From Bog-756 sp963756515 (GTDB lineage Bacteria; Actinomycetota; Acidimicrobiia; Acidimicrobiales; RAAP-2), in NCBI GenBank assembly GCA_963756515.1, contig CAVWNV010000013.1, positions 434,001 through 498,000 on the forward strand: a DNA stretch of 64,000 nucleotides, written 5' to 3'. The notes beneath the pieces are model-generated. The model was not told the DNA's origin. It searched no databases and worked only from the letters and a program-made list of their open reading frames with translations. The position numbers were made by a program, and so were the translations under genes. Of the stretch, positions 8,413 to 16,758 are shown one piece after another. Each line of letters opens with the position of its first letter. Position 1 is the first letter of the stretch.

Positions 8413-9999
8413 ATGGGGGACAGGCAGTACAGCCGCAGGGAACTCCTGGCCGGTGGCATCGGCGGGGCCGCCGCCCTCGGCCTGGCCGGCCTCGGGGGTG
8501 TGCGAGCGTCGGGGGCCGAAACCGTCCGCAGGGCGGCCAGGGTGAAGCCGGCCGGCGGCGACCTGGGTGCCGTCGAGCACGTCGTCTTCCTCATGCAGGA
8601 GAACCGGTCGTTCGACCACTACTTCGGGGCGCTCGGAGGCGTGGCCGGCTTCAGCGACACCAACAACCAGGGTGCGTTCCAACAGGCGTGGCCGGGCGGA
8701 CAGAATCCGACCCTTCTCCCCTTCCACATGAAGTCGCTGAAGGAGCAGGCCGAGTGCACCTACGACCTGTCCCACTCGTGGTCGGCCGAGCACGCATCGT
8801 GGAACGGCGGGGCCATGGACAGCTTCGTCAGCACCCACACCTCCAACTCCTACGAGGGTGAGCTCGGCACCAACACCATGGGGTACTACAAGGAGGTCGA
8901 CCTCCCGCTGTACTATCACCTGGCCAACACGTTCACGATCTGCGACCACTACTTCTGCTCCGTGCTCGGGCCGACGCATCCCAACCGGCTCATGCAGATC
9001 AGTGGGACCATCGACCCGGCCGGCGAGGCCGGGGGGCCGATCATCGTCACCAACGACAGCAAGACGGGGGTGCGGGGATCGTGCTCGTGGACGACCATGC
9101 CCGAGGTCCTGCAGAAGGCCGGGATCAGCTGGAAGGTCTACAACCCGCACGGTCCGCTCTACGACCCGTCGGAGGCCGCGTTCATCAGCAACAACATGTT
9201 GGTCTACTTCGACCAGTACATGTCCGACCCGACGTCGGCCCTGTACCGGAACGCCTTCGGCTACTTCGGCCCCAACGTGACCGGCGGCCTCACCGATGGG
9301 AACAGCCCCAACGACCTGGCCGCCGATGTCGCGGCGGGAACCCTCCCCCAGGTCTCGTGGATCTCCACTCCGGCCGGGTTCGACGAACACCCGCCGGCGC
9401 CACCCGCGCTGGGTGAGTGGTGGATCCAACAGATCCTGAACACGCTGCTGTCCAATCCCGCCGTCTGGGCCAAGACGGTCCTGTTCATCATGTACGACGA
9501 GAACGACGGGTTCTTCGACCACGTGCCCCCGCCCACGCCGCCGGCCGGGACGCCCGGCGAGTACCTCACCGTCGACCCCCTTCCGAGTTCGGCCGGTGGA
9601 ACGACCGGGCCGGTCGGCCTGGGGGTGCGGGTACCGATGTTGGTCGTGTCACCCTTCTCCGCCGGCGGCTACGTCTGCTCCGACCCGTTCGACCACACGT
9701 CCCAGCTGCGCTTCCTCGAGACGTTGTTCGGGGTGACGGCCCCGAACATCTCGGCCTGGCGACGGGGGGCGACCGGCGACCTGACCTCGGCGCTACCGGT
9801 ACTCGGGTCGCCGGTGGTCAGGCCACCCACGTTGCCGGTCATGTCCAGCTCGGTCACGACCCCACCGGTGGATCAGTGTTCAGCCACCGACCAACTCGAG
9901 ATCAACCCACCGGCGTCGACGGTGACACCCTTTGCCATCCCCAAGCACCAGGTGATGCCGGTCCAACCCAAGGGCCGACTCAAGCGGACCACGTCGTAG
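8413..9999 (+). CDS. Exported phosphoesterase, phospholipase C family
   Basis: Secreted or surface phosphoesterase of 528 residues (PF04185, the family of bacterial phospholipase C and AcpA-type acid phosphatases). It begins with a Tat-like signal (SRRELL followed by a Gly/Ala-rich hydrophobic stretch to about residue 38). The mature part opens with the family signature VEHVVFLMQENRSFDHYFGA. Later motifs include DHYFCSVLGPTHPNR and LFIMYDENDGFFDHVPPP, which carry metal and phosphate ligands. The ATG at 8413 was chosen because the Tat motif follows at once. The gene is monocistronic and convergent with the alpha/beta hydrolase. The substrate may be phospholipid or another phosphodiester. Confidence 0.88.
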   Translation: MGDRQYSRRELLAGGIGGAAALGLAGLGGVRASGAETVRRAARVKPAGGDLGAVEHVVFLMQENRSFDHYFGALGGVAGFSDTNNQGAFQQAWPGGQNPTLLPFHMKSLKEQAECTYDLSHSWSAEHASWNGGAMDSFVSTHTSNSYEGELGTNTMGYYKEVDLPLYYHLANTFTICDHYFCSVLGPTHPNRLMQISGTIDPAGEAGGPIIVTNDSKTGVRGSCSWTTMPEVLQKAGISWKVYNPHGPLYDPSEAAFISNNMLVYFDQYMSDPTSALYRNAFGYFGPNVTGGLTDGNSPNDLAADVAAGTLPQVSWISTPAGFDEHPPAPPALGEWWIQQILNTLLSNPAVWAKTVLFIMYDENDGFFDHVPPPTPPAGTPGEYLTVDPLPSSAGGTTGPVGLGVRVPMLVVSPFSAGGYVCSDPFDHTSQLRFLETLFGVTAPNISAWRRGATGDLTSALPVLGSPVVRPPTLPVMSSSVTTPPVDQCSATDQLEINPPASTVTPFAIPKHQVMPVQPKGRLKRTTS

Positions 10000-10008
10000 C
10001 GGGAGCCT

Positions 10009-10043
10009 GTGGGTTCGAGACCCACCTGAACTATCCGCTCAGG
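10009..10043. terminator. Hairpins between convergent genes
   Basis: Between the ends of the phosphoesterase and the alpha/beta hydrolase genes lies GTGGGT-TCGAG-ACCCAC (10009-10025), a perfect 6-bp stem, followed by CCTGA/TCAGG (10025-10043). Neither is followed by a T run, as is common in GC-rich actinobacteria. The position between two convergent stop codons supports a two-way terminator. Confidence 0.4.
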
Positions 10044-11580
10044 GGAACTGGACCAGTCGGGCCTGCTCCAGCAGACCGGCCCGGTCGGCGGGGAGCAGGT
10101 AGCCCTGCGTGATGGCCTCGGCCAAGCTGGCCTTGTAGGCCTTCAGGTAGCCGCTGGGGTTCGTGTACAGGCTGATCAGAGTGTCCTCGCTGAAGGGCGT
10201 GGTCGACCCGAACAGCGAGCAGAGCGCGTTGGCCCCGGGTGCCGGTGCGCCGCTGAGCGTCGAGACGGGGACGTCGACGTCGGGCGTCCGCACGCCACCG
10301 ACCACGTTGCCGTAGGTGTCGAGGAGCAACACCGGCGCGCTGGTGCTGGCCAGACGGAAGCGGGGCGGCGACGGTGGAGGGATCCCGTGGTCCAGCCACC
10401 GGTTGAAGGCCACGAAGGCGGCCTGGACGACCTGGTGTTGCGGACCGTCGTTAACGGGTGTGGTGCAGCCGAGGATTCCGGCCGCCGGACCCAACTCGTA
10501 GGCATCGGCGTGCGATGTCCCGGCGACCTCCCACGTCCGGATCCGATCGGTGTTGGGCTGTTGCGCGGGGGCGTAGCCCAACGTGATCAGATCGGTCTGG
10601 GTTTCGAACATGAAGACCGGGATGCTGAGGTCGGTTCGTATCCACAGGTTCTGCGGACCCTGCTTCGAGGTCAGGCCCGACCCGTCCAGGGGTGCGCCGC
10701 TCCCGCCGCGGCTGTGGATGAAGATCCCGTCGAAGGTGTCCGTCCGCGGCTGCACGGCATCGGCAAACGTCGTCAGGTAGTACGCCGACTGTGATTCTCC
10801 GACGGCGATGACCCGCTTGGGACGCTCACCACCCAACACAGCGTGCCGGGGGCTGCGAAGGGCCCCGCCGATCTGAGCGAACATGTCCAGGGCGTACTCG
10901 TCGCCCGGGTGGTGCAGGGTTCCGTACCGTGCCGGCTCGGCTCCCACCAACCCGGTGGATCCCCCCGAGACCGGTGATCCGAGGAGCGGCGTGCCCCCCT
11001 GGACTCCCTGAGCCTGCGCCGACACCGCGACGTAGGCGTAGCCCTGTCTCATGAGCTCCGGGTTGAGATAGTCGAAGTCGGGTGCCGACTCGCCGGCCGA
11101 GACATTCATCCATTCGACGACCACGGTGCCGTTGAAGTGGGCCGGATCACTCGGTCGCCGCACCAGGATCCTCGTGCGGTACGAGGCGGTGGTGGTCGGC
11201 GCGACCGCCCACCTCCCGTTGCTCGGCGACGATGTCGCCTGAAGGGCGGTGGCGGTGCCCGATGCGAAGAACTCCTGTTCGACGTACCCGTTGGCGGCCA
11301 GGTTGGCAGGGTTGGCGGTGAGGGGTTCGATGACATGTCCGGTGGTGATCGGACCGGTGAGCACGGCGTGGGCCCGATAGATCCCCTTGGCACCGTTCGC
11401 CGTACCGCTCGCTCGCCGACCGGAGGCGCCACCCGGGGCGGCCCACACCACGTTCAACAGCACGAGGCCGACGACCAGGCCGATCAATCGCACCGGTCGC
11501 CTACGGTCGGACGGGTTTCTACTTCTCACATCACGCACGGTAGCGCCTGCACCCACACACGTGCTCGCGTCGGGGCGCAC
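10039..11580 (-). CDS. Secreted alpha/beta hydrolase domain protein
   Basis: Large exported hydrolase (up to 513 residues) of the alpha/beta hydrolase domain family PF20091. A hydrophobic signal sequence (RLIGLVVGLVLLNVVWAAP) lies near the N-terminus. The nucleophile elbow is VIAVGESQSAYYLTTF, with Ser in GESQSA. A region with HAD-AYELG near the end can supply the acid/His partners. The true start may be one of the GTG codons at 11530-11541 rather than the upstream ATG, because the signal peptide begins shortly after them. The substrate is unknown; members are annotated as esterases. No operon partner. Confidence 0.78.
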   Translation of the reverse strand: MRPDASTCVGAGATVRDVRSRNPSDRRRPVRLIGLVVGLVLLNVVWAAPGGASGRRASGTANGAKGIYRAHAVLTGPITTGHVIEPLTANPANLAANGYVEQEFFASGTATALQATSSPSNGRWAVAPTTTASYRTRILVRRPSDPAHFNGTVVVEWMNVSAGESAPDFDYLNPELMRQGYAYVAVSAQAQGVQGGTPLLGSPVSGGSTGLVGAEPARYGTLHHPGDEYALDMFAQIGGALRSPRHAVLGGERPKRVIAVGESQSAYYLTTFADAVQPRTDTFDGIFIHSRGGSGAPLDGSGLTSKQGPQNLWIRTDLSIPVFMFETQTDLITLGYAPAQQPNTDRIRTWEVAGTSHADAYELGPAAGILGCTTPVNDGPQHQVVQAAFVAFNRWLDHGIPPPSPPRFRLASTSAPVLLLDTYGNVVGGVRTPDVDVPVSTLSGAPAPGANALCSLFGSTTPFSEDTLISLYTNPSGYLKAYKASLAEAITQGYLLPADRAGLLEQARLVQFP

Positions 11581-11685
11581 CAGGGCGAACCCGCTCTCGC
11601 CCTGTCACGCCGCCGCGGTCGACAACATCCCGCCCAACCACACTTACACTGCGCCTGAGTGCCGAATCAGGCCCAGGGAGGGACC

Positions 11686-12180
11686 ATGACCGCTTCGCTC
11701 GTGTTCTACGGGATCCTCGGTGTCGTCAGCACCGTCTTCGCCTTCGTTGCCAATCGACGGCTCTTCGCCGGTGGGCGTGTCGGACGGCCGACCTTCCTCG
11801 AGGGCCTGTACTACTTCGTCGGTGTCGCCTCGCTGTTGCTCGGGTGGTACTTCAACGTCCGCTACGTCCATCTCTACGGCCATCGGGCCAGCTACGTCGA
11901 CTACACCAAGTCGCTCTTCTCCAACTGGGCCGCCGACTCCGCCGCGCAGGACTACATCATCGTCAATCTGGTGCTGCTCCCCTTGTGGACAATCGTCGAC
12001 GGACGGAGGCGGGGACTCCGTGTGCCGTGGATCTTCTTCGTGATGAGTCTCTTCACCAGCCTGGCCTTTGCCGCCGCCTTCTATCTGGCCTTCGTCGAAC
12101 GCCAGATCCGGTTCAACCGCGACGGAAGGACGGTTGAGGACCGAGGATACGAGCCCCTGGAGACGCAGCCCAAGACCTGA
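11686..12180 (+). CDS. DUF2834-like membrane protein
   Basis: Integral membrane protein of 164 residues with four predicted helices (about residues 3-22, 38-56, 85-105 and 115-138). The C-terminal half (LRVPWIFFVMSLFTSLAFA followed by a short charged tail) resembles the DUF2834 family of unknown function. The ATG at 11686 was chosen over the GTG at 11659 because a GGGAGG Shine-Dalgarno sequence lies just upstream. The gene stands alone between a divergent hydrolase and an MBL-fold gene 21 or more bases downstream. Confidence 0.75.
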   Translation: MTASLVFYGILGVVSTVFAFVANRRLFAGGRVGRPTFLEGLYYFVGVASLLLGWYFNVRYVHLYGHRASYVDYTKSLFSNWAADSAAQDYIIVNLVLLPLWTIVDGRRRGLRVPWIFFVMSLFTSLAFAAAFYLAFVERQIRFNRDGRTVEDRGYEPLETQPKT

Positions 12181-12264
12181 CGCCGTTCGGACCTTGCCCT
12201 GATGCTGACGGCCTGGAATAGTCGGGCCCTGTCGGTTCGACCCGAAGCGCGCCCAGGAGTCCCC

Positions 12265-13317
12265 TTGCCCACTCGACCTCCGCTCGACCTCGAGGCGCTC
12301 GACGATGTGACGGTGACCGTCGTCGTCGACAATGCCACCGACACGCTCTCGAGCACGGGTCCCGGTATTCCGGTGCTGCCCGAGATCGCCCACCTGCTCG
12401 GAGAGGTGCCGGCAACGCGGCGCTACAACGGCCATGACTGCATCACCGTGTTCGACCAGATGTGCGTGGCGTGTCACGGACTGTCGGTGCTCATCACCGG
12501 TCGCCGCGGCACCGAGGTCCGTACGGCCCTGTTCGACACCGGTCCGTACGGGGACGTCTGGATCGCCAATGCCCATCGGCTCCGGATCGACCTCGCCGCC
12601 ATCGACACTCTCGTCCTGTCCCACTGGCACTGGGATCATTCCGGTGCCATACCTGCCGTCGTCGGAGCCATCACCACGGCCAAGCAGGCTTCTGGGGCCA
12701 CCCGGCCCCTGGTCGTCGATCTCCACCCCGACCGCCCCGACCGGCGGGGGATCCAACTCCCCGACGGGACGATGGTCATGCTCCCGGACGAACCTTCGAC
12801 GCAGAGCATCGAGGAAGCCGGCGGTCACGTGGTGACCCATGCCGAAGCCCACCTCTTGGCGGATGGATTCTTCGGCTCGAGTGGCTTCATCCCACGGCAG
12901 ACCGAGTACGAGACGGGCCTGCCCGGTCACCACAGCTTCGTCGGCGACGACGTCGTCGACGATCCCCTCCTCGCAGACGAACGGCTGGTGGTGATCCACG
13001 TCCGGAGGCGGGGAACCACCGTGCTGTCGGCCTGTTCGCATGCCGGGATCGTGAATGCCTGCCTCGAGGCTCGATCGCTCGTACCCGATACGCCAATCGA
13101 CCTGGTCCTCGGGGGCTATCACCTGGCCGGCGCGGCCGTGGAGGACAGGATCCCGTCCACGGTCCGAGACCTGTCCGAACTGATCCGTCCGCGGATCGTG
13201 GCCCCCGGTCACTGCACCGGCTGGCGAGCCCAGGCCGCTCTGGCCAATGCGTTCGCTCCCCACGCCTTCGCCCCGAGCGGGGTCGGAGCCCGATACTCGC
13301 TGACCGGCTCGACGTGA
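12265..13317 (+). CDS. MBL-fold metallohydrolase (COG1237 type)
   Basis: Cytoplasmic metallo-beta-lactamase-fold protein of about 350 residues, similar to the COG1237 family that includes the archaeal dihydropterin ribofuranosyl-aminobenzene phosphate synthase. The metal motif LSHWHWDHSG gives His120, His122, Asp124 and His125. Later ligands are likely in STC-like SACSHAGIVN and GGYHLAGA, and the late His in VAPGHCTGW. TTG 12265 was preferred over ATG 12202 because AGGAG sits 5 bases ahead of it and the upstream 21 codons look non-conserved. The reaction in bacteria is unknown. Confidence 0.8.
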   Translation: MPTRPPLDLEALDDVTVTVVVDNATDTLSSTGPGIPVLPEIAHLLGEVPATRRYNGHDCITVFDQMCVACHGLSVLITGRRGTEVRTALFDTGPYGDVWIANAHRLRIDLAAIDTLVLSHWHWDHSGAIPAVVGAITTAKQASGATRPLVVDLHPDRPDRRGIQLPDGTMVMLPDEPSTQSIEEAGGHVVTHAEAHLLADGFFGSSGFIPRQTEYETGLPGHHSFVGDDVVDDPLLADERLVVIHVRRRGTTVLSACSHAGIVNACLEARSLVPDTPIDLVLGGYHLAGAAVEDRIPSTVRDLSELIRPRIVAPGHCTGWRAQAALANAFAPHAFAPSGVGARYSLTGST

Positions 13318-13460
13318 TCGACGAGGTTGCCCCCGTCGGAGCCACGTCGGCGACGCCGCCGTGACCGGCGGCGCGGTCCTGGTCAGCCTGCGGCGGGAAC
13401 TCTATGGTCGGTGCAGACCTCGGTTCGATCGGACCAACTCGATGGACAAGGAGACTTGGC

Positions 13461-13883
13461 ATGGGAGCAGCGGCAGCACACTCCGAACGGCGGAACGCAC
13501 TGGTGCCAGAGGTGTGGCGCGACTTCTACCTCGAGACACATATTCCGGCCGGCGTGCGAGTCGGCGATACCCTGCGCCTGACCGGGCATACCGGCGAGAC
13601 CGCTGACGGGGCATTCTCACCCGACGCCGAATCACAGATCCGCCAGACCTTCCGGAACATCGCCCTCACCTTGGCCGAAGCTGGGGTCGACTGGTCCGAT
13701 GTGGTGGAGATCACCTCGTACCACGTAGGACTGTCGACCCAGTCCGAGGCCACCTTGCGGGTGGCGGGGGAATTTCTGACCGACCCCTATCCGGCCTGGA
13801 CGGCGGTGGGCGTGACCGAACTGTTCCTCCCTGACGCCGTGATCGAGATCAGCTGTGTCGCTGTCATTTCCGCCGATCGGTAG
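13461..13883 (+). CDS. RidA/YjgF family protein
   Basis: Small cytoplasmic protein of 140 residues in the RidA (YjgF/YER057c/UK114) family. Members form trimers and hydrolyse reactive enamine/imine intermediates. Family features are the mid part DAESQIRQTFRNIALTLAEA and the C-terminal VTELFLPDAVIEISCVAV. The usual catalytic Arg in the RVGDTLRLTG/ CVAV region of true RidA is not obvious, so it may belong to a RidA subfamily with another role. The ATG at 13461 has AAGGAG 7 bases upstream, which rules out the earlier GTG at 13404. Confidence 0.82.
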   Translation: MGAAAAHSERRNALVPEVWRDFYLETHIPAGVRVGDTLRLTGHTGETADGAFSPDAESQIRQTFRNIALTLAEAGVDWSDVVEITSYHVGLSTQSEATLRVAGEFLTDPYPAWTAVGVTELFLPDAVIEISCVAVISADR

Positions 13884-14001
13884 TGGCACGGACGTGTGAC
13901 GCCGGGGCTGTCGACGGCCCGATCGACCTCCTACGACCGGCGACGGTTCGTGGTGACAGGACCGCCACCCGTCCCCGACCAGGGTCAGAAGGGGCTCCGT
14001 C

Positions 14002-14808
14002 GTGATCACCACATTCGAGCGGCTGTTCCCCGAGCCGCGGGCGGCCAAGGTCCCGGAGATCATCTTCGTGTTCTGGGTGGTCAAGATCCTCACCACCGCC
14101 GGTGGTGAGGCCACATCCGACTATCTGAAGACGTGGGGGAACATCGGCGGGGGTGGGACCGAACTGGCCCTGTTCCTCATCGGGCTGGGACTGCAGTTCG
14201 GCACCCGGAGGTACCGGGCGCCCGCCTACTGGTTCCTCGCCTATGCCATCGCCATCTTCGGCACCGGGGTGTCCGACTTCCTGCATCTCGATCTCAACAT
14301 TCCCTATGCCGGGACCACCATCCTGTGGACGGTGGTGCTGGCCGTAGTCTTCCTGGTGTGGCACCGCATGGAGGGAACGCTGTCCATCCACAGCATCACC
14401 ACGCGGAGACGTGAAGGCTTCTACTGGGCGACCGTGTTCGCCACCTTCGCCCTGGGTACGGCGCTCGGGGACTTCACGGCCACCGCTCTGGGCCTCGGCT
14501 ACCTCGCCTCGGGCATCGTCTTCAGCGTGGTGATCCTGATCCCGGCGGTGGCATGGTGGCAGCTGGGCCTGAACGATGTCGTGGCCTTCTGGTTCGCGTA
14601 CGTTGTGACCCGTCCGCTCGGCGCCTCGTTCGCCGACTACATCAGTAAGCCGCCGTACACCAGTGGGATCGGATTCGGGGACGGACCGACCGCGGCCGTG
14701 TTCACCGTGGCCGTGGCGGTTCTCGTGCTCTATCTGGCCATCGTCCGTCCGGACATCCAGCCCACCCTCTCGCCTGATCCGTCGGATCAGAGCCGTTCGG
14801 GTCCATGA
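14002..14808 (+). CDS. COG4705-type integral membrane protein
   Basis: Polytopic membrane protein of 268 residues with about eight helices, of the COG4705 group of uncharacterised membrane-anchored proteins. Conserved polar sequences are embedded in or next to helices: TTAGGEATSDYL near residue 35, GTGVSDFLHLDL near 92, GTALGDFTATALGLG near 153 and RPLGASFADYI near 210. The repeated acidic G-D/S-D motifs suggest an internal repeat and a cation-handling role, which is inference. It overlaps the next gene by 4 bases (ATGA), so it is the first gene of a three-gene membrane cassette. A purine-rich AGAAGGGG lies upstream of the GTG start. Confidence 0.75.
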   Translation: MITTFERLFPEPRAAKVPEIIFVFWVVKILTTAGGEATSDYLKTWGNIGGGGTELALFLIGLGLQFGTRRYRAPAYWFLAYAIAIFGTGVSDFLHLDLNIPYAGTTILWTVVLAVVFLVWHRMEGTLSIHSITTRRREGFYWATVFATFALGTALGDFTATALGLGYLASGIVFSVVILIPAVAWWQLGLNDVVAFWFAYVVTRPLGASFADYISKPPYTSGIGFGDGPTAAVFTVAVAVLVLYLAIVRPDIQPTLSPDPSDQSRSGP

Positions 14809-15581
14809 CCACCACGTCCACAACGGTCTTGCTGCTGGCGGTCTTCGGTGCCACCACCGTCGAGATGGTCGAGGCCTTGACCATCGTGGTGGCCGCCGGG
14901 GTCACCCGGGGGTGGCGGTCGGCACTCGAGGGTGCCGCCACCGCCGTCGTCGTCCTGGCTGTGATCGTGGTGACGGTCGGACTGCCACTCATCCATTACG
15001 TACCCATCGACGCGCTCCGGGTGGTGGTCGGAGGCCTGCTGCTGGTGCTGGGCCTGTCGTGGCTGCGTAAGGCCGTCCTTCGGGCCAGCGGGCTGAAACC
15101 CCTCCACGACGAGGACGCCATCTTCAAATCGACCACCGAGGAGCTGAGTCGGGGGCTGGCGGTTGGGACGGGACCACCGCGACGGGACGCCGTCGCGTTC
15201 GCGGTCGCCTTCAAGGGCGTGTTCCTCGAGGGGACCGAGGTGGTGCTCATCGTGGTCAGCCTGGGTGCCAGCCAGCACCGACTCGGTCTGGCCGCCGGAG
15301 CAGCCACGGCTGCGGCCGTCCTGGTCATGCTCATCGGGGCCCTGGTGGCCCGCCAGCTGTCCAACGTGCCGGAGAACACCATCAAGATGGGGGTGAGCGT
15401 CATGCTGACCAGCTTCGGCCTCTTCTGGGTGGGCGAGGGAGCCGGCGTGCACTGGCCCGGGGGTGATCTGTGCATCATCGCCTTCGTCGGGATCTTCGCG
15501 CTGGTGGCGCTGGGCGCCGTGGTCTGGTTGCGGAGAACGGTCCCGCGCTCTTCCTTGAGCGGGGAAAGGTCGGCCGGATGA
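14805..15581 (+). CDS. COG4280-type integral membrane protein with duplicated acidic motif
   Basis: Polytopic membrane protein of 258 residues with about seven helices. Two similar segments, TTVEMVEALTIVVAAG (Glu20, Glu23) and VFLEGTEVVLIVVSLG (Glu142, Glu145), place paired Glu residues at the same spot in two helices. This suggests an inverted or tandem repeat, as in many cation transporters. It resembles the COG4280 group, whose function is not established. Overlaps of 4 bases on both sides tie it to the COG4705-type protein and to the small membrane protein downstream, so the three probably form one complex or pathway. Confidence 0.75.
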   Translation: MTTTSTTVLLLAVFGATTVEMVEALTIVVAAGVTRGWRSALEGAATAVVVLAVIVVTVGLPLIHYVPIDALRVVVGGLLLVLGLSWLRKAVLRASGLKPLHDEDAIFKSTTEELSRGLAVGTGPPRRDAVAFAVAFKGVFLEGTEVVLIVVSLGASQHRLGLAAGAATAAAVLVMLIGALVARQLSNVPENTIKMGVSVMLTSFGLFWVGEGAGVHWPGGDLCIIAFVGIFALVALGAVVWLRRTVPRSSLSGERSAG

Positions 15582-15790
15582 ATCGTCTCGGTCGGGCAGT
15601 TCGATCGCTGGGCCGCTTCTGGCGGGAGTTCCTGATAGGCGACACGCCGGAACTCCTCGTCACGGTGATCGTCGTCATCACGGCCGCGCTCCTCCTCCGG
15701 CACCGTCACGCGGCCGCAGTTGTGGTGTTGCCGGCCGTGACCATCGTGGGCCTGCTGGCCAGCGTCTGGCGCGGCCGCAGGACCCACTGA
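15578..15790 (+). CDS. Small membrane protein
   Basis: Protein of 70 residues with two predicted membrane helices (about residues 22-40 and 43-62) and basic ends. I do not recognise a family. The ATG at 15578 overlaps the stop of the COG4280-type gene (ATGA), which fixes the start and makes it the third gene of that operon. An accessory subunit of the two larger membrane proteins is the simplest reading, but this is inference from position only. Confidence 0.65.
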   Translation: MNRLGRAVRSLGRFWREFLIGDTPELLVTVIVVITAALLLRHRHAAAVVVLPAVTIVGLLASVWRGRRTH

Positions 15791-15791
15791 C

Positions 15792-15804
15792 CCGACCTCA
15801 GCCG
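15792..15804 (+). repeat. 13-base direct repeat, left copy (island edge)
   Basis: CCGACCTCAGCCG directly after the stop codon of the small membrane protein is identical to 19702-19714 inside the tRNA-Val gene, in the same orientation. The two copies bracket the 15.8-19.7 kb region of different gene content. It may be a trace of integration or of recombination at the tRNA. Confidence 0.45.
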
Positions 15805-15872
15805 GACCGCAGCCGCGGCGCTCGCAACCGGGTCCCTTCAGGGATATCGTGAGGTGAGGTAGACGGGACCAC

Positions 15873-16610
15873 ATGGGGAACAGGGGGGCAGGACCACTCG
15901 TGAACGCAATCCGAACCGCATTCCGGAAAGTCTGTCCACCTTCCTTGCAACCGACGGCGCGCTCCTTGTTGGCTCGTTTTCCCAAGCCCACGCGGTCGGA
16001 TGTCTTTACGACCATCTATCGGAGCGCCGGTTGGGGGAAAGACCTCGATAGCGTGTCGGGGCCAGGCTCGACCCTGGAGCAAACCGCGGTGCTGCGGAAA
16101 GCGCTTCCCCAACTGGTCAAGCAGCTCGGCGTCACGTCGTTCCTGGACATACCGTGCGGCGACCTCCACTGGATGAAGGAGTGTGATCTCGGTCCGATCG
16201 ACTATGTCGGTATGGACCTCGTTCCGGCGCTGGTGGCTGAGAACACCAGGAGGTTTGGAGACCCACATCGATCATTCCTCGTGGGCGACATCGTGAGCGA
16301 CCAGCTACCGAGTGCAGACCTGATCCTCTGTCGTGACTGCCTGGTTCACCTGCCCTTCGAAGATGCTCTGGCCGCGCTTCAGAACATTCGACGCAGTGGT
16401 TCCACGTATCTTTTGGCCACGACCTTCACCGGCCGCACGAGCAACCGCGACATCCGATCTGCAGGGCAATGGCGTCCACTGAATCTCGAACAAGGCCCGT
16501 TCTTTCTTCCGGCACCCATTCGGGTACTCGTCGAAGAGTGCCCGGCGGCCGATGGGAGCTATGCGGACAAATCACTCGGCCTCTGGCCCATCTCAGCCAT
16601 TCCGGTGTGA
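15873..16610 (+). CDS. Class I SAM-dependent methyltransferase
   Basis: Predicted methyltransferase of 245 residues. The SAM-binding motif I appears as TSFLDIPCGDLHWM (about residues 88-101), the acidic motif II as YVGMDLV (about 111-117), and motif IV as ADLILCRDCLVHLP (about 146-159). Such enzymes often sit in glycan clusters and modify sugars or lipid carriers; the gene lies next to a GT4 glycosyltransferase, which fits. ATG 15873 or GTG 15900 could start it. Codon choice is less GC-biased than in neighbouring operons, in line with the island. Confidence 0.75.
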   Translation: MGNRGAGPLVNAIRTAFRKVCPPSLQPTARSLLARFPKPTRSDVFTTIYRSAGWGKDLDSVSGPGSTLEQTAVLRKALPQLVKQLGVTSFLDIPCGDLHWMKECDLGPIDYVGMDLVPALVAENTRRFGDPHRSFLVGDIVSDQLPSADLILCRDCLVHLPFEDALAALQNIRRSGSTYLLATTFTGRTSNRDIRSAGQWRPLNLEQGPFFLPAPIRVLVEECPAADGSYADKSLGLWPISAIPV

Positions 16611-16758
16611 TCCCTGACCCTGTCTCGGTGCCGTCTCACTGGCTGACGCTGGAATTTCGATTCCCGTTCGACTAAAACGAAGGATGCTGAGTATCGCAGC
16701 CTCAGCAGTGCAGGGCTGTCAGCAGGGCTGTGAGCGGTTCGATGAGGGACGGATTGGC

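Noticed and set aside
10009..10025. Sequence like a tRNA T arm (GTGGG-TTCGAGA-CCCAC), possible tRNA remnant
   Set aside because: No acceptor, D or anticodon arm fits on either side. A simple hairpin between convergent genes explains it.
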